In this document: positions 1 through 9,785 of the stretch, one piece after another
Position numbering within the stretch: position 1 is the first letter of the stretch
Layout of the letters: the number at the start of each line of letters is the position of its first letter
Assembly: GCA_017983955.1 (NCBI GenBank)
Contig: JAGOAJ010000016.1
Location: 1-63,655 of the forward strand
DNA length: 63,655 nucleotides
Reading direction: 5' to 3'
Origin: Burkholderiaceae bacterium
Lineage (GTDB): Bacteria > Pseudomonadota > Gammaproteobacteria > Burkholderiales > Burkholderiaceae_B
Program-made: the position numbers and the translations under genes
Notes under the pieces: generated by a model
Databases searched by the model: none
Told to the model about the DNA's origin: nothing
The model's input: only the letters and a program-made list of their open reading frames with translations

Positions 1-50
1 ATATGCAGGCCTTCCCCGTTCATGTCGGGAGCCAAAGTAAAAGGGTTCAT
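1..50 (-). CDS. ribH: 6,7-dimethyl-8-ribityllumazine synthase, N-terminal fragment cut by window edge
   Basis: Only the first 16 codons are present; the gene runs off the left edge. They read MNPFTLAPDMNGEGLH, which resembles the start of betaproteobacterial lumazine synthases. The ATG lies 14 bp after the stop of the ribB-type gene on the same strand, so the two are probably co-transcribed. Lumazine synthase condenses the ribB product with the pyrimidine intermediate in riboflavin synthesis. The call rests on a short peptide plus this operon context. Confidence 0.8.
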   Translation of the reverse strand, partial: MNPFTLAPDMNGEGLH

Positions 51-64
51 AATCAATAGTCCTG

Positions 65-1231
65 TTAGGGGGTGGAAGTAGGTTCAGTATCGTAACCCGT
101 TATTGTCAGGGAAAACCCCGTCATGCTAGGCATTTTTCGTGGGCGCGCCAACAAACGTGCCTTACCTACGCCCAAGTCGCGCAATATTTGCGCACCTATG
201 CCAAAAGTACGCAAATCGTAGCGATTGGCCCGATCGGTAGCTGGCGCGTCTGTGGTTGGTGCACCCCAGCGTTCAAACTGACCAAAGATCAGTTCGGCAT
301 CGCTTTGGCAATTCATCAGTACCAACACGCCCGCAGGTGAAGCTGCAATGGCCTTCAGAGAGTTGGACACGCTCCAGCTATGGCCGCTGTCGCCCTCGGA
401 CAAGATATCCAATACCGTGGTGGGTTCATGTACGCGCACCAGGGTTTCGGTATCCGGGCTGATGTCACCATGTACCAGCGCCAAATGCGGCGCACCCGAG
501 GCCAAATCGCGGTAGGCGACGGCATTGAATACGCCCCAAGGGGTTTGCATAAGGTGGCTGGGCAAGCGCTCGACCATGGATTCGTGTTCGCTGCGATACT
601 GAATCAGATCGGCAATTGTGCCTATTTTCAGACCATGTTCGCGGGCAAAAACCTTAAGATCGGGCAGCCTGGCCATAGTACCGTCGGGCTTCAGAATTTC
701 ACAGATGACTGCAGCAGGCGTCAAGCCAGCCAGATCTGTCAGGTCGCAACCCGCTTCAGTATGACCTGCGCGCACCAGCACGCCACCACGCACAGCCTGC
801 ACCGGGAAGATATGTCCGGGCTGGACTAAATCCGTTGGCTTGGCATCGCGGGCCACGGCAGCCTGGATGGTACGTGCCCGGTCGGCGGCGGAGATACCCG
901 TGTCCACGCCTTCGGCGGCTTCTATGGACATGGTGAAGTTGGTGCCAAAGCGCGTACCGTTGCGGCTGGCCATTAAGGGCAGATCCAGTTGCTTGCAACG
1001 TTCTTCGGTCAAGGTCAAACAAACCAGCCCGCGCGCATGGGTAACCATGAAATTAATGGCTTCAGGGGTAACATACTGCGCAGCCATGACTAGATCGCCT
1101 TCGTTTTCACGGTCTTCTTCGTCCACCAGGATAACCATGCGGCCAGAACGCAGCTCGTCGATGATTTCAGGAACTGGCGATATATCGTAAGGTGTAGCGG
1201 TATCGAACTCGCCTTCAGTAGTGATGCTCAT
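65..1231 (-). CDS. ribB: 3,4-dihydroxy-2-butanone 4-phosphate synthase with degenerate GTP cyclohydrolase II-like domain (RibBX type)
   Basis: The 388-residue protein makes 3,4-dihydroxy-2-butanone 4-phosphate from ribulose 5-phosphate for riboflavin synthesis. The N-terminal ~215 residues are a full RibB domain, with the acidic loop DEEDRENEGD at 38-47 and RAGHTEA at 154-160. The C-terminal part resembles RibA (VRVHE at 265-269), but the zinc-binding cysteine cluster expected just after that motif is absent (EPTTVLDILSEGDSGHSW instead). The RibA domain is therefore unlikely to hydrolyse GTP, as in the RibBX variant known from Proteobacteria. A separate ribA is expected elsewhere. No FMN riboswitch was recognised in the ~130 bp upstream. 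Confidence 0.93.
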   Translation of the reverse strand: MSITTEGEFDTATPYDISPVPEIIDELRSGRMVILVDEEDRENEGDLVMAAQYVTPEAINFMVTHARGLVCLTLTEERCKQLDLPLMASRNGTRFGTNFTMSIEAAEGVDTGISAADRARTIQAAVARDAKPTDLVQPGHIFPVQAVRGGVLVRAGHTEAGCDLTDLAGLTPAAVICEILKPDGTMARLPDLKVFAREHGLKIGTIADLIQYRSEHESMVERLPSHLMQTPWGVFNAVAYRDLASGAPHLALVHGDISPDTETLVRVHEPTTVLDILSEGDSGHSWSVSNSLKAIAASPAGVLVLMNCQSDAELIFGQFERWGAPTTDAPATDRANRYDLRTFGIGAQILRDLGVGKARLLARPRKMPSMTGFSLTITGYDTEPTSTP

Positions 1232-1362
1232 AGTAGGTCCGGTAAAAAGTTAACCGATTTTAACGCCTGAACGCATTACGTGGCCTATATACCCCAGAAT
1301 ACTAACCCTGTCTGCCTAAAGCCAGCTAATATCTTGGCTGCAACCCCGGATTATTTGCTTTT

Positions 1363-2181
1363 ATGCCTGCTACTAAAACCAAAACCCTACCTGCCAACGA
1401 TGGCCGCCGCAGCATACAGTCGGTGGAAACGGGCTTTCCCCTGCTAGCGGCGCTGGTTGATGCGGGCGTGCCCCTGATGTTGCGTGACTTGGCCGCACGC
1501 GCCAACATGACGTCGGCCAAAGCCCACCCCTATCTGGTCAGCTTCACCCGCGTTGGCCTAGTACAGCAAGACAGCAGCACCGGGCAATACGAATTGGGTC
1601 CATTCGCGCTACAAATGGGGTTGGTTAGCCTGCAACGCCTGGATTCGGTGCGTATCGCACTGCCCCTGGTGAATCAATTGTCCAGCCAAATAGGCCATAC
1701 CTTGGCGATTGCCGTTCTAGGTTCGCACGGTCCGACCATGATACACATTACAGAAGCCAGCTATCCTGTACACGTCAACATGCGCAAGGGCACTGTTATG
1801 TCCATGCTGCACACGGCCACTGGCCACGTATTTGCCGCGTGGTTACCACCAAAAATCGCCCAGCACTATATAGAGCGTGAAATTGGCGACACCCAGGTGG
1901 TTACCAGCATCAGCCCCTTGCGGCCCAGCCCCGCCGCCCTGCAGAGCATGCTGGACCAAGTTCGCAAAGTAGGCATTGCCCAAGCTCAGGGCAACCCCCT
2001 GCCTGGCATAGACGCGCTGTCGGTTCCTGTGTTTGATCACACCGGCAGTATTACGCTCTCACTGACCAGCTTAGGGCCCAGCACGTTATTCGACGTCAGC
2101 ATTGACGGACCTATTGCCACTGCGCTCAAAAATTGCGCGGCGCAAATTTCCCATAGCCTGGGCTATCGGTCCGCACCCTGA
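1363..2181 (+). CDS. IclR-family transcriptional regulator
   Basis: This 272-residue protein has the IclR layout: a winged helix-turn-helix at about residues 18-80 (RSIQSVETGFPLLAALVDAG, then LRDLAARANMTSAKAHPYL) followed by an effector-binding domain. It probably binds DNA as a dimer or tetramer and senses a small organic acid. It is divergent from ribB with 131 bp between the starts, and lies 33 bp upstream of the CYTH-CHAD gene. Neither neighbour is a typical IclR target, so the regulon cannot be named from context. Confidence 0.88.
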   Translation: MPATKTKTLPANDGRRSIQSVETGFPLLAALVDAGVPLMLRDLAARANMTSAKAHPYLVSFTRVGLVQQDSSTGQYELGPFALQMGLVSLQRLDSVRIALPLVNQLSSQIGHTLAIAVLGSHGPTMIHITEASYPVHVNMRKGTVMSMLHTATGHVFAAWLPPKIAQHYIEREIGDTQVVTSISPLRPSPAALQSMLDQVRKVGIAQAQGNPLPGIDALSVPVFDHTGSITLSLTSLGPSTLFDVSIDGPIATALKNCAAQISHSLGYRSAP

Positions 2182-2214
2182 CCGCCTGCCACGTAGCGCC
2201 ACGGAGTCACCCGC

Positions 2215-3696
2215 ATGCTAGAGCGTGAACTAAAGTTTTATATCCCACTGGATCAACGTGATGGCGTGGCGCAAGCCATGCAGGAGCTGCGCGCCGTCAC
2301 GGTGCCCTTACATGCCTGCTATTTCGACACCAAGCAAGGCGACTTGGCCAAGGATCGCATCGCCTTGCGCTTGCGCCAAGAGGGCCAGCAGTGGGTACAA
2401 ACCATCAAAGCACCTGGCCCCGACAAGATCACCCACATCGAGCTGAATCATCTACGTCCGGACGCGACTCTGGACCTCTCGGTTTATCACAACAGCGCTA
2501 TAGCAGGTGCCATATTCGGCCTGGAAACCGAGCTGCTTATGCGCTACGAAACCGTGATATCACGCCAAGTGGTCACGCTAAACCATCAAGGCAGCCAGAT
2601 AGAATTGGCTTATGACCTGGGGGTCATTAGGTCAGGCGACCAGCAAACACAGGTCAGCGAACTTGAGTTTGAACAACTGGCTGGCGCTGTAGACGATTTA
2701 TTTGATCTGGCCATGCAGTGGTTGCATCGCCATGCGTTGGTACTGGATTTTCGCAGCAAGGCCGAACGGGGCAATACCCTGGCCACTCGTCGTAGTTTGC
2801 ATAAGTCACGAAAAACCCATGACATAGCGGCGACTGCCGACATCAATTTGACCCAGGCCTATCTGCAGTCAGCCAACGAATGCCTGGCGCATATCGTCGC
2901 TAATGCCAACTTGCTGGCTGGATCGGAAGGGCCGGTTACTGCCAATATGGCGATTACCTATGTGCACCAACTGCGTGTGGGCATACGGCGCCTGCGTTCA
3001 TGCTGGCGGCTATTCAGCCCCTGGATAGAAACGATAGAAAAACGCCCAGCACCAGTGTTACTGGATTATTTCGCGGTATTGGGCCAGGACAGGGACAGGG
3101 ATATCACCCACACCGTCATCGCCCCCAAGCTGGTGCGTGCTGGCATGCCGGCACATACGGCCAGTCATCAGGGCCAAGACGAAGATGCTGGACCATCCCG
3201 TGCCATGGCCGCCGACCCTAAGCTGCAGTCTGCCCTGCTAGAGGTCTTGCACGGCTTGGTCAGCACGGCGGAACGCCCCCAGGAACCCGACCAACCTGGT
3301 ATTTCCAAGCTGGTAAAGCGTCTGAATAAATGGCTAGAGCACATCAACACCCAAGGCTCGGAATTTACCCACTTGGCTGAAAACGCTCAACATGATCTGC
3401 GTAAAAAAGTAAAACGCCTGCGCTACAACCTGGATTTCTGCGCTGGTCTGCTAGAAGCGTCCAGTCTGACCAGCATTAGCCAAGCTTTAAGCAAAGCCCA
3501 AAACACCCTGGGTGATCTGAATGATTTATACGTGGCGTACCAGCACTATGTACCGCTTACAGCAGAACAACCGTCAGCCTGGTTCGCTCTGGGCTGGCTG
3601 CGCGCCATGCAGCAGCAAAAAAGTCGGCAGGCTCACGCCGACTTCATAGTGCTGGCGCAAGCCGGACGGCTAAAAAAACGCAAGCATCACAACTAG
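2215..3696 (+). CDS. CYTH and CHAD domain-containing protein (putative inorganic triphosphatase)
   Basis: The 493-residue protein opens with the CYTH signature ExExK (EREL K, residues 3-7), which coordinates metal and triphosphate in the family. The CYTH barrel covers about residues 1-200. A CHAD helical domain follows, with conserved histidine/arginine-rich helices near residue 250 (HQLRVGIRRLRS) and near 391 (HDLRKKVKRLRY). CHAD domains bind polyphosphate. Family members hydrolyse inorganic triphosphate or associate with polyphosphate granules; which applies here is not decided. Its stop codon overlaps that of convergent ftsY within a shared CTAG. Confidence 0.88.
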   Translation: MLERELKFYIPLDQRDGVAQAMQELRAVTVPLHACYFDTKQGDLAKDRIALRLRQEGQQWVQTIKAPGPDKITHIELNHLRPDATLDLSVYHNSAIAGAIFGLETELLMRYETVISRQVVTLNHQGSQIELAYDLGVIRSGDQQTQVSELEFEQLAGAVDDLFDLAMQWLHRHALVLDFRSKAERGNTLATRRSLHKSRKTHDIAATADINLTQAYLQSANECLAHIVANANLLAGSEGPVTANMAITYVHQLRVGIRRLRSCWRLFSPWIETIEKRPAPVLLDYFAVLGQDRDRDITHTVIAPKLVRAGMPAHTASHQGQDEDAGPSRAMAADPKLQSALLEVLHGLVSTAERPQEPDQPGISKLVKRLNKWLEHINTQGSEFTHLAENAQHDLRKKVKRLRYNLDFCAGLLEASSLTSISQALSKAQNTLGDLNDLYVAYQHYVPLTAEQPSAWFALGWLRAMQQQKSRQAHADFIVLAQAGRLKKRKHHN

Positions 3697-4940
3697 TCAC
3701 CCAATAGGGCTGTGGCAAAGTCACGCGCCACAAAGGGCTGCAAATCGTTTATGCCTTCACCCACCCCTATCCAATACACGGGTACCGGCCTGACACCCTG
3801 ACTACCCGCAGCAACCGCCGCCAGCGTCCCGCCCTTGGCCGTGCCGTCTAGCTTGGTAACCACTAAGCCAGTCAGTTCTATGGCAGCATCAAATGCACGT
3901 ATTTGCGCAATCGCATTCTGACCCGTGTTGCCATCTATAACCAGCAGAACCTCGTGTGGTGCTGCACCATCCGCTTTGCCTATGACGCGTTTGATTTTCT
4001 TGAGCTCTTCCATCAGATGCAATTGAGTGGGCAAACGTCCTGCCGTATCCACCATTACCACGGAGGCTTCGCGGGCACGGCCGGCATTGACAGCGTCAAA
4101 GGCAACAGCGGCTGGATCGCCGCCTTCTTGCGAGATCACGGTCACATTATTGCGCGTGCCCCACTCAACCAGTTGTTCGCGCGCCGCCGCCCGGAAGGTA
4201 TCGCCAGCCGCCAGCAGTACTTTGGCGCCCTGGGCCTGAAAGGTATTTGCCAGCTTGCCGATAGAGGTGGTTTTCCCTGCACCATTCACCCCGGCTATCA
4301 TGATGACCAGCGGAGCCGCCTTACCCAAAGGAAAGGGCTTTTCCAGCACGCTAAGGTGATCGGCCAATATGTCGCGCAAGGCCGCTTTGACTTGGGCCCC
4401 ATCAGCTAGACGTTCTTTGCGCACCCGAGCACGCAAGGCGGTTAATAAGCGCTGGGTGGCCTCGACACCCGCGTCCGCCATAATCAGCGCCGTCTCCAGC
4501 TCTTCGAATAGGTCTTCATCAACCTTGACGCCCACAAACAGGCTGCCCAGATTGGAACCCGTACGCGATAGGCCCTTTTTCAGACGCGCCAACCAAGAGG
4601 ATGTCTCGGCGACGGGGGCAGGCTCCGGTTCAGGTGCCGGCTCTGCAACCGCCTGCGACATTATGGTCGGCTCCGGCTCTGGTTCGCGTACTGGCTGAGG
4701 CGGCAGCGATGCAGACGGCTCGACCTTAGGCGTCTGTTCCTGTTCAGGCGCGACAACGGGCACATGACTTGGCAGCACACTGTCCTGCTGTGCGCTGTCT
4801 TGCGGTACTCTGACCGTTGGAGCCTGAACATCCACCGGCACAGCTGCCGCTTCCTGGGCTGGCTGATCAGGCGCTGGCGCCGCTGCCTTGGCATCAGTTG
4901 CAGGCGGCTGACCTTTCTTTCTTTTAAATAAACTGAACAT
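3693..4940 (-). CDS. ftsY: Signal recognition particle receptor FtsY
   Basis: FtsY is the membrane-associated GTPase that docks the SRP-ribosome complex at the inner membrane. The 415-residue protein has an acidic, proline-rich N-terminal extension (about 1-115), then the NG domain. Visible GTPase motifs are the P-loop GVNGAGKTT, the DTAGR motif, and TKLDGTAKGG at 362-371, all intact. It is divergent from rsmD with a 28-bp gap, an arrangement often seen in betaproteobacteria. The variable N-terminal extension is normal for the family. The stop is shared with the convergent CYTH-CHAD gene. Confidence 0.97.
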   Translation of the reverse strand: MFSLFKRKKGQPPATDAKAAAPAPDQPAQEAAAVPVDVQAPTVRVPQDSAQQDSVLPSHVPVVAPEQEQTPKVEPSASLPPQPVREPEPEPTIMSQAVAEPAPEPEPAPVAETSSWLARLKKGLSRTGSNLGSLFVGVKVDEDLFEELETALIMADAGVEATQRLLTALRARVRKERLADGAQVKAALRDILADHLSVLEKPFPLGKAAPLVIMIAGVNGAGKTTSIGKLANTFQAQGAKVLLAAGDTFRAAAREQLVEWGTRNNVTVISQEGGDPAAVAFDAVNAGRAREASVVMVDTAGRLPTQLHLMEELKKIKRVIGKADGAAPHEVLLVIDGNTGQNAIAQIRAFDAAIELTGLVVTKLDGTAKGGTLAAVAAGSQGVRPVPVYWIGVGEGINDLQPFVARDFATALLGD

Positions 4941-4968
4941 ACGCTTACACTACCCGAAAACTGTTTCG

Positions 4969-5589
4969 ATGAACACAACGAAGGCGCTACAACAGCCACC
5001 TATGAAAAAGCACGTAGTACGTATTGTAGGCGGGGAATACCGCCGCACCCCCATACCAGTGATAGACCTGCCTGGCTTACGCCCCACGCCCGATCGCGTG
5101 CGTGAAACTCTGTTCAACTGGCTGCAGCACTTCTGGGCTGGCGAGTTCGCCGACAAGCGTGTGCTGGACCTGTTTGCAGGCACCGGCGCACTTGGCTTTG
5201 AGGCAGCTTCCCGAGGCGTGGCCCATGTTCAGATGGTGGAAAACGACCCCCAGGCCGTAGCCAGCCTACGAGCCTTGCGCACCAAGCTCAACGCTGACCA
5301 AATTCGCATACACAGTGGCAGCGCCACCCAGGTATTGCAGCGTCTGAACAACACTCCTTTCGACCTGATACTGCTGGACCCACCCTTTGACAAGGGTTGG
5401 ATTGCACGCTTGTGGCCCAGCCTGCCGCAGTTACTGTCGCCGCTAGGCTTGGTCTATGTCGAGTCCGAGGCACCCTTGCCCGAACACCTTGAGTGCGAGA
5501 TACTCCGCCAGGCACGTGCCGGACGAGTGCACTTTTACCTGCTACGATTTGCTGCAACGCAAAAAACAGTCAATAATCTTGATGTATAA
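4969..5589 (+). CDS. rsmD: 16S rRNA (guanine(966)-N(2))-methyltransferase
   Basis: RsmD methylates G966 of 16S rRNA using S-adenosylmethionine. The 206-residue protein has the family opening RIVGGEYRRTPIPV, the GLRPTPDRVRETLFNWL block, the SAM-binding LDLFAGTGALGFEAASRG, and the catalytic DPPF tetrapeptide near residue 138. The start is uncertain: an in-frame ATG at 5002 (MKKHVVRIVGG) fits the usual family start better, and neither start has a strong ribosome binding site. It heads the rsmD-coaD-ferredoxin run. Confidence 0.95.
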   Translation: MNTTKALQQPPMKKHVVRIVGGEYRRTPIPVIDLPGLRPTPDRVRETLFNWLQHFWAGEFADKRVLDLFAGTGALGFEAASRGVAHVQMVENDPQAVASLRALRTKLNADQIRIHSGSATQVLQRLNNTPFDLILLDPPFDKGWIARLWPSLPQLLSPLGLVYVESEAPLPEHLECEILRQARAGRVHFYLLRFAATQKTVNNLDV

Positions 5590-5634
5590 ACCTGAGCGTT
5601 CGTATAAGCTTAAGCTTTTAGCCCTCCATCGTGA

Positions 5635-6204
<570 letters not shown>

Positions 6205-6258
6205 TCGCCTGCCAGCATGGCGCGGGCATTACACTGGCAAGGTTATCTGTTTATTTAG

Positions 6259-6528
<270 letters not shown>

Positions 6529-6543
6529 TAAAACGTCAGCAGC

Positions 6544-6933
6544 TTAGCGGTCTGTCCACAACACCGGCCCAGCATCAGGATGTACCTTAACCAAACGGCA
6601 CGGCTGCTGCAGAAAACGCGACACCCACGCTGCCACCAGGTCGCCTTCATCCACAACATTAATACGCTGTTTACCGATAACGATATCGCGACAAACGCTA
6701 TCGTCATCTTCGATGACATCCAAGGGTATATCAAGACGCAACATGCCCGGAGCGCGTAACACCAGGTAGCCAAAGCGCAGTTCCAAGCCTATCTGATTAA
6801 GCAAAGCACATTGGCCATTCGTCAGCCACCCCCCCTGAGCGTCAATAATCAGCCACCGCCTGTCGTAAGGCGCGGCATCTGGGTTTTCCAGTCCAGGGCA
6901 GGATGCAATTGGGGAATAAAACAAAGTAGTCAT
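6544..6933 (-). CDS. MOSC N-terminal beta-barrel domain protein, catalytic MOSC domain absent
   Basis: The 129 residues match only the N-terminal barrel of MOSC proteins: YSPIASCPGLE near residue 6, then YDRRWLIIDAQGGWLT near 23-38, ending at KVHPDAGPVLWTDR. Usual family members run to about 280 residues, with a C-terminal MOSC domain carrying the sulfur-transfer cysteine. Here the frame stops where that domain should begin, and the downstream antisense frame over the ferredoxin gene is not MOSC-like. The ATG overlaps the stop of the upstream AsmA-family gene by 4 bp, so it is translationally coupled. It could be a true short protein or a 3'-truncated remnant. Confidence 0.72.
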   Translation of the reverse strand: MTTLFYSPIASCPGLENPDAAPYDRRWLIIDAQGGWLTNGQCALLNQIGLELRFGYLVLRAPGMLRLDIPLDVIEDDDSVCRDIVIGKQRINVVDEGDLVAAWVSRFLQQPCRLVKVHPDAGPVLWTDR

Positions 6934-9524
6934 TGGCCTAATAATCCTTTTAGTGCATTACCTATACTTTTCACACGATCTGTTTTCTTGGCATCATCTG
7001 AAGCTGCGGCATCCGGTGCCTTGCCCGCTTGCCGAGACAACATATCCAACAATCCGTCTTTGACCGCTTGCTTAACAGCGCTGCTACCTATGTCTTGCCA
7101 TTGCACTTGATAACCCAAAGCATCAAAGGGGCCCGAGACACGCATAGGCACGGTGACGCCTTGGAGTTCGGCGAGTTCCTTGCCGTCCTGACCCGTCTTG
7201 GTATTTACCACCTTAACGTTAATTAATAGGTCGAGTTGCTGATTAGCAAGATCAATGGATGCAGGCGTGCCCTGGGACACGCGTAATAACGGCGCGACCA
7301 GATTCAGCTTTTTAATCGTGCCCTGACCTTGGCTAAAATCCACATTGGCATCCAACGCCGAAAAGTCAGTTTGGCGGCCCATATCAAATTCGCTAGCCAT
7401 ATCAGGAAGCTGGCCGCTGAATACATTACGCACGGCATCTTGTGCCTCACGCAGAGTCTGAGCCACATTTATGCCGCGTATGGCTCCATCGCGCAAGCTA
7501 AGCTGTATGCTGCCATCCAGGGCGGCTTTCAGGGCATCCAAGGTAGTACCGCTAGCTTGCAGCTTGGCCTTCAGGGTTCCTTTACCCAACAAACGCTTTT
7601 CCTGTGCTACGGCAATCAGCAAAGGACCTATATCCACGCTATCTAGCGCCAAATCGGCAGTTATCGCGTTTTCCGAAGTCGCCGTAAGCCGCCCGGCCAA
7701 TTTACCCTGATACAAGACGGCCTTGATGCCGCTAATATCCAGTTTTCCCGCCTTGGCAAGCACATTGGCGGCCACATCCGTGGCCAAGAAATCATGGTGT
7801 ACTAACCGATCCACCGCAATTTTTCCCTGAATATCCATACCATCCAAGAAAGACAAATCGACATGTGGCGACGCGGCCTGGTTACCGGCTGGCTGAGCAG
7901 CGCCCTTGTCTGTCTTAGCAGCAGGCTTGTCCGACGCCACTATGGTGACTGGCTCCGCTGAGGGCAACAGTGCACTTAAGTCCAGCTTATCGGCCACCAG
8001 GCCAAACACCACCTTGGGGTCGGCCAACTGCTTGGCCTGCACTTTGAAGTCAATTTTCCCGCCATTCAACACAGCGTTGATATCGCTGGAGAGCTCGTCT
8101 TTGAACAAGTCGGCATGCAGGCTGCCTATGAAAGGAAATTGAAATGCGCTATCAGGATGGGCTGCGTCTTCAATGCGTACATCACCTTTGATGGCGGACA
8201 AGCTGCCGGTTTCCTCGAATAGCTTCCAGGTCGCTGGCGACGCCACAGTCAATTGCGACAAGCGCTCGCCCTGTTTTAGGTTGCCTTCGAACTTAAGTTC
8301 TTTGAACGTTAGTTGATTGACATTACCACCCAAACCCGACAAGCCCATAGACACGCCCACGATATTTGGGCCGCCACTGACCTTCAAAGTACTGGTGATG
8401 GCACCGCCCTTGGCCATATCGGGTGAAACCGCCAAGCTGGGCGCATCCAAAGCCATATCAAAGCGCTGGTCTGGCCAGTTACCCTTGGCTCGAAATGCCA
8501 GTTTTTCCAGTTGCAGCTGAGCCTGGCTGCGGTCCACCTTAAGTTGCGACACGGTCAAGCTGCTATCCAGGCCTTTAATAGGCGCATTGCCGCCCAGGTC
8601 ACCCTGCAATTGCATTTCGATGTTGCTGGCGCCTAGCATTTGGGAAAAGACGTTATAGGCCAGATTACCGCGCAGCCCTGCTGTTTTGGCCTGTAAGTCG
8701 CCAATAGCACCGCTAATTTGCAGACTAATCTTCTGGGCTGAATAGTTTTGAGTGCTAGGGTCAAGCTTGACGATCGCCTGTGCATCCAAGGTAGCATTCG
8801 TCAGCGGTTGTTCACCCAGGATGTTGCCCTTGATAGCCACATCAAATGCCTGATCAAAGGTTACCCTGCCCGTATTGATATCCAGTTGCTCTACCCGTAA
8901 ATCAGCGCCCGACACCACATCGCGCCAGTGAATTTCACCATTTTTAAGGTCCAACCCGGCAATATCAATATTCAGATCAGCCTTGGCGACTGGCCCGCCC
9001 AGTATGGTGGACCAGCCAGCGGCAGCAACAGGCGCTGCCGGTTCAGAGGCTTGCGCCGTGCTTAATACCCCCTTAGGGGCATTGTTGCTTTCCGTCGCGC
9101 TGTCGGCAACAGGCTGTGGCTGACCATATCCCGCCAAATCACTGAAATTGAATAAACCGTCCTTGTCGCGTACCAACCAGGCTTTGAACCCCGTCACCGC
9201 AACATGATCGACCACCAGTCGATTCGACAGCAAAGGCCAGATCGCAACCGCGAATCTGGCGCTATCCACCGACGCAAACAGTTCAGTACTTTCCCTGTTC
9301 GACAAAGAGACATCGCTTACGGACAAGCCTATACGCGGAAAAAGCGACAGCTGAATATCACCCTTGATCGCCAAGGTACGGTGATAGCGGCTATAAACAA
9401 TTTCCCCGAGCTTACTTTTATATGCATTGGGATCGAACGTCAAAAGAAAAATTGCAATGCTTACCAGAGCAACAATAAACACTACAACGAGACTGATCAG
9501 TACCCGTTTCAACCAAATTTTCAA
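6930..9524 (-). CDS. AsmA-family protein
   Basis: This 864-residue protein has one N-terminal membrane anchor (about residues 8-30) and a long beta-rich periplasmic region of AsmA type. AsmA-like proteins are large bridge-like or lipid-transfer-like proteins linked to outer-membrane assembly. A low-complexity Ala/Pro/Lys stretch lies mid-protein (near DKPAAKTDKGAAQPAG). The C-terminal block (ALDGSIQLSLRDGAIRGINVAQTLREA) is the AsmA_2 signature. The start codon is TTG, preceded by AGAGG about 9 bases upstream; no earlier ATG exists in frame. It overlaps the MOSC_N gene by 4 bp. Confidence 0.88.
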   Translation of the reverse strand: MKIWLKRVLISLVVVFIVALVSIAIFLLTFDPNAYKSKLGEIVYSRYHRTLAIKGDIQLSLFPRIGLSVSDVSLSNRESTELFASVDSARFAVAIWPLLSNRLVVDHVAVTGFKAWLVRDKDGLFNFSDLAGYGQPQPVADSATESNNAPKGVLSTAQASEPAAPVAAAGWSTILGGPVAKADLNIDIAGLDLKNGEIHWRDVVSGADLRVEQLDINTGRVTFDQAFDVAIKGNILGEQPLTNATLDAQAIVKLDPSTQNYSAQKISLQISGAIGDLQAKTAGLRGNLAYNVFSQMLGASNIEMQLQGDLGGNAPIKGLDSSLTVSQLKVDRSQAQLQLEKLAFRAKGNWPDQRFDMALDAPSLAVSPDMAKGGAITSTLKVSGGPNIVGVSMGLSGLGGNVNQLTFKELKFEGNLKQGERLSQLTVASPATWKLFEETGSLSAIKGDVRIEDAAHPDSAFQFPFIGSLHADLFKDELSSDINAVLNGGKIDFKVQAKQLADPKVVFGLVADKLDLSALLPSAEPVTIVASDKPAAKTDKGAAQPAGNQAASPHVDLSFLDGMDIQGKIAVDRLVHHDFLATDVAANVLAKAGKLDISGIKAVLYQGKLAGRLTATSENAITADLALDSVDIGPLLIAVAQEKRLLGKGTLKAKLQASGTTLDALKAALDGSIQLSLRDGAIRGINVAQTLREAQDAVRNVFSGQLPDMASEFDMGRQTDFSALDANVDFSQGQGTIKKLNLVAPLLRVSQGTPASIDLANQQLDLLINVKVVNTKTGQDGKELAELQGVTVPMRVSGPFDALGYQVQWQDIGSSAVKQAVKDGLLDMLSRQAGKAPDAAASDDAKKTDRVKSIGNALKGLLGQ

Positions 9525-9785
9525 TTCCGGCCTCTAGATTGACGCAAACGCCTAGACAGCATGCAAGGCGAACATCCTGAATGCTAACCCAAGTTGGGCA
9601 ATTTGCTTAACGATAACTGCTATGAAGTCGCTGCTATTTATGACACAGCACACAGACAGCATGAGGTATTTATTACCGTTTACTATATAGATAGCTAACA
9701 ATAGTCTATCGACATCAACAATAGCCCGGTACGATGCTGTTCTATCCTCTTGAACCCTGTTACTACTTTCTTCTGAAAAATCACT

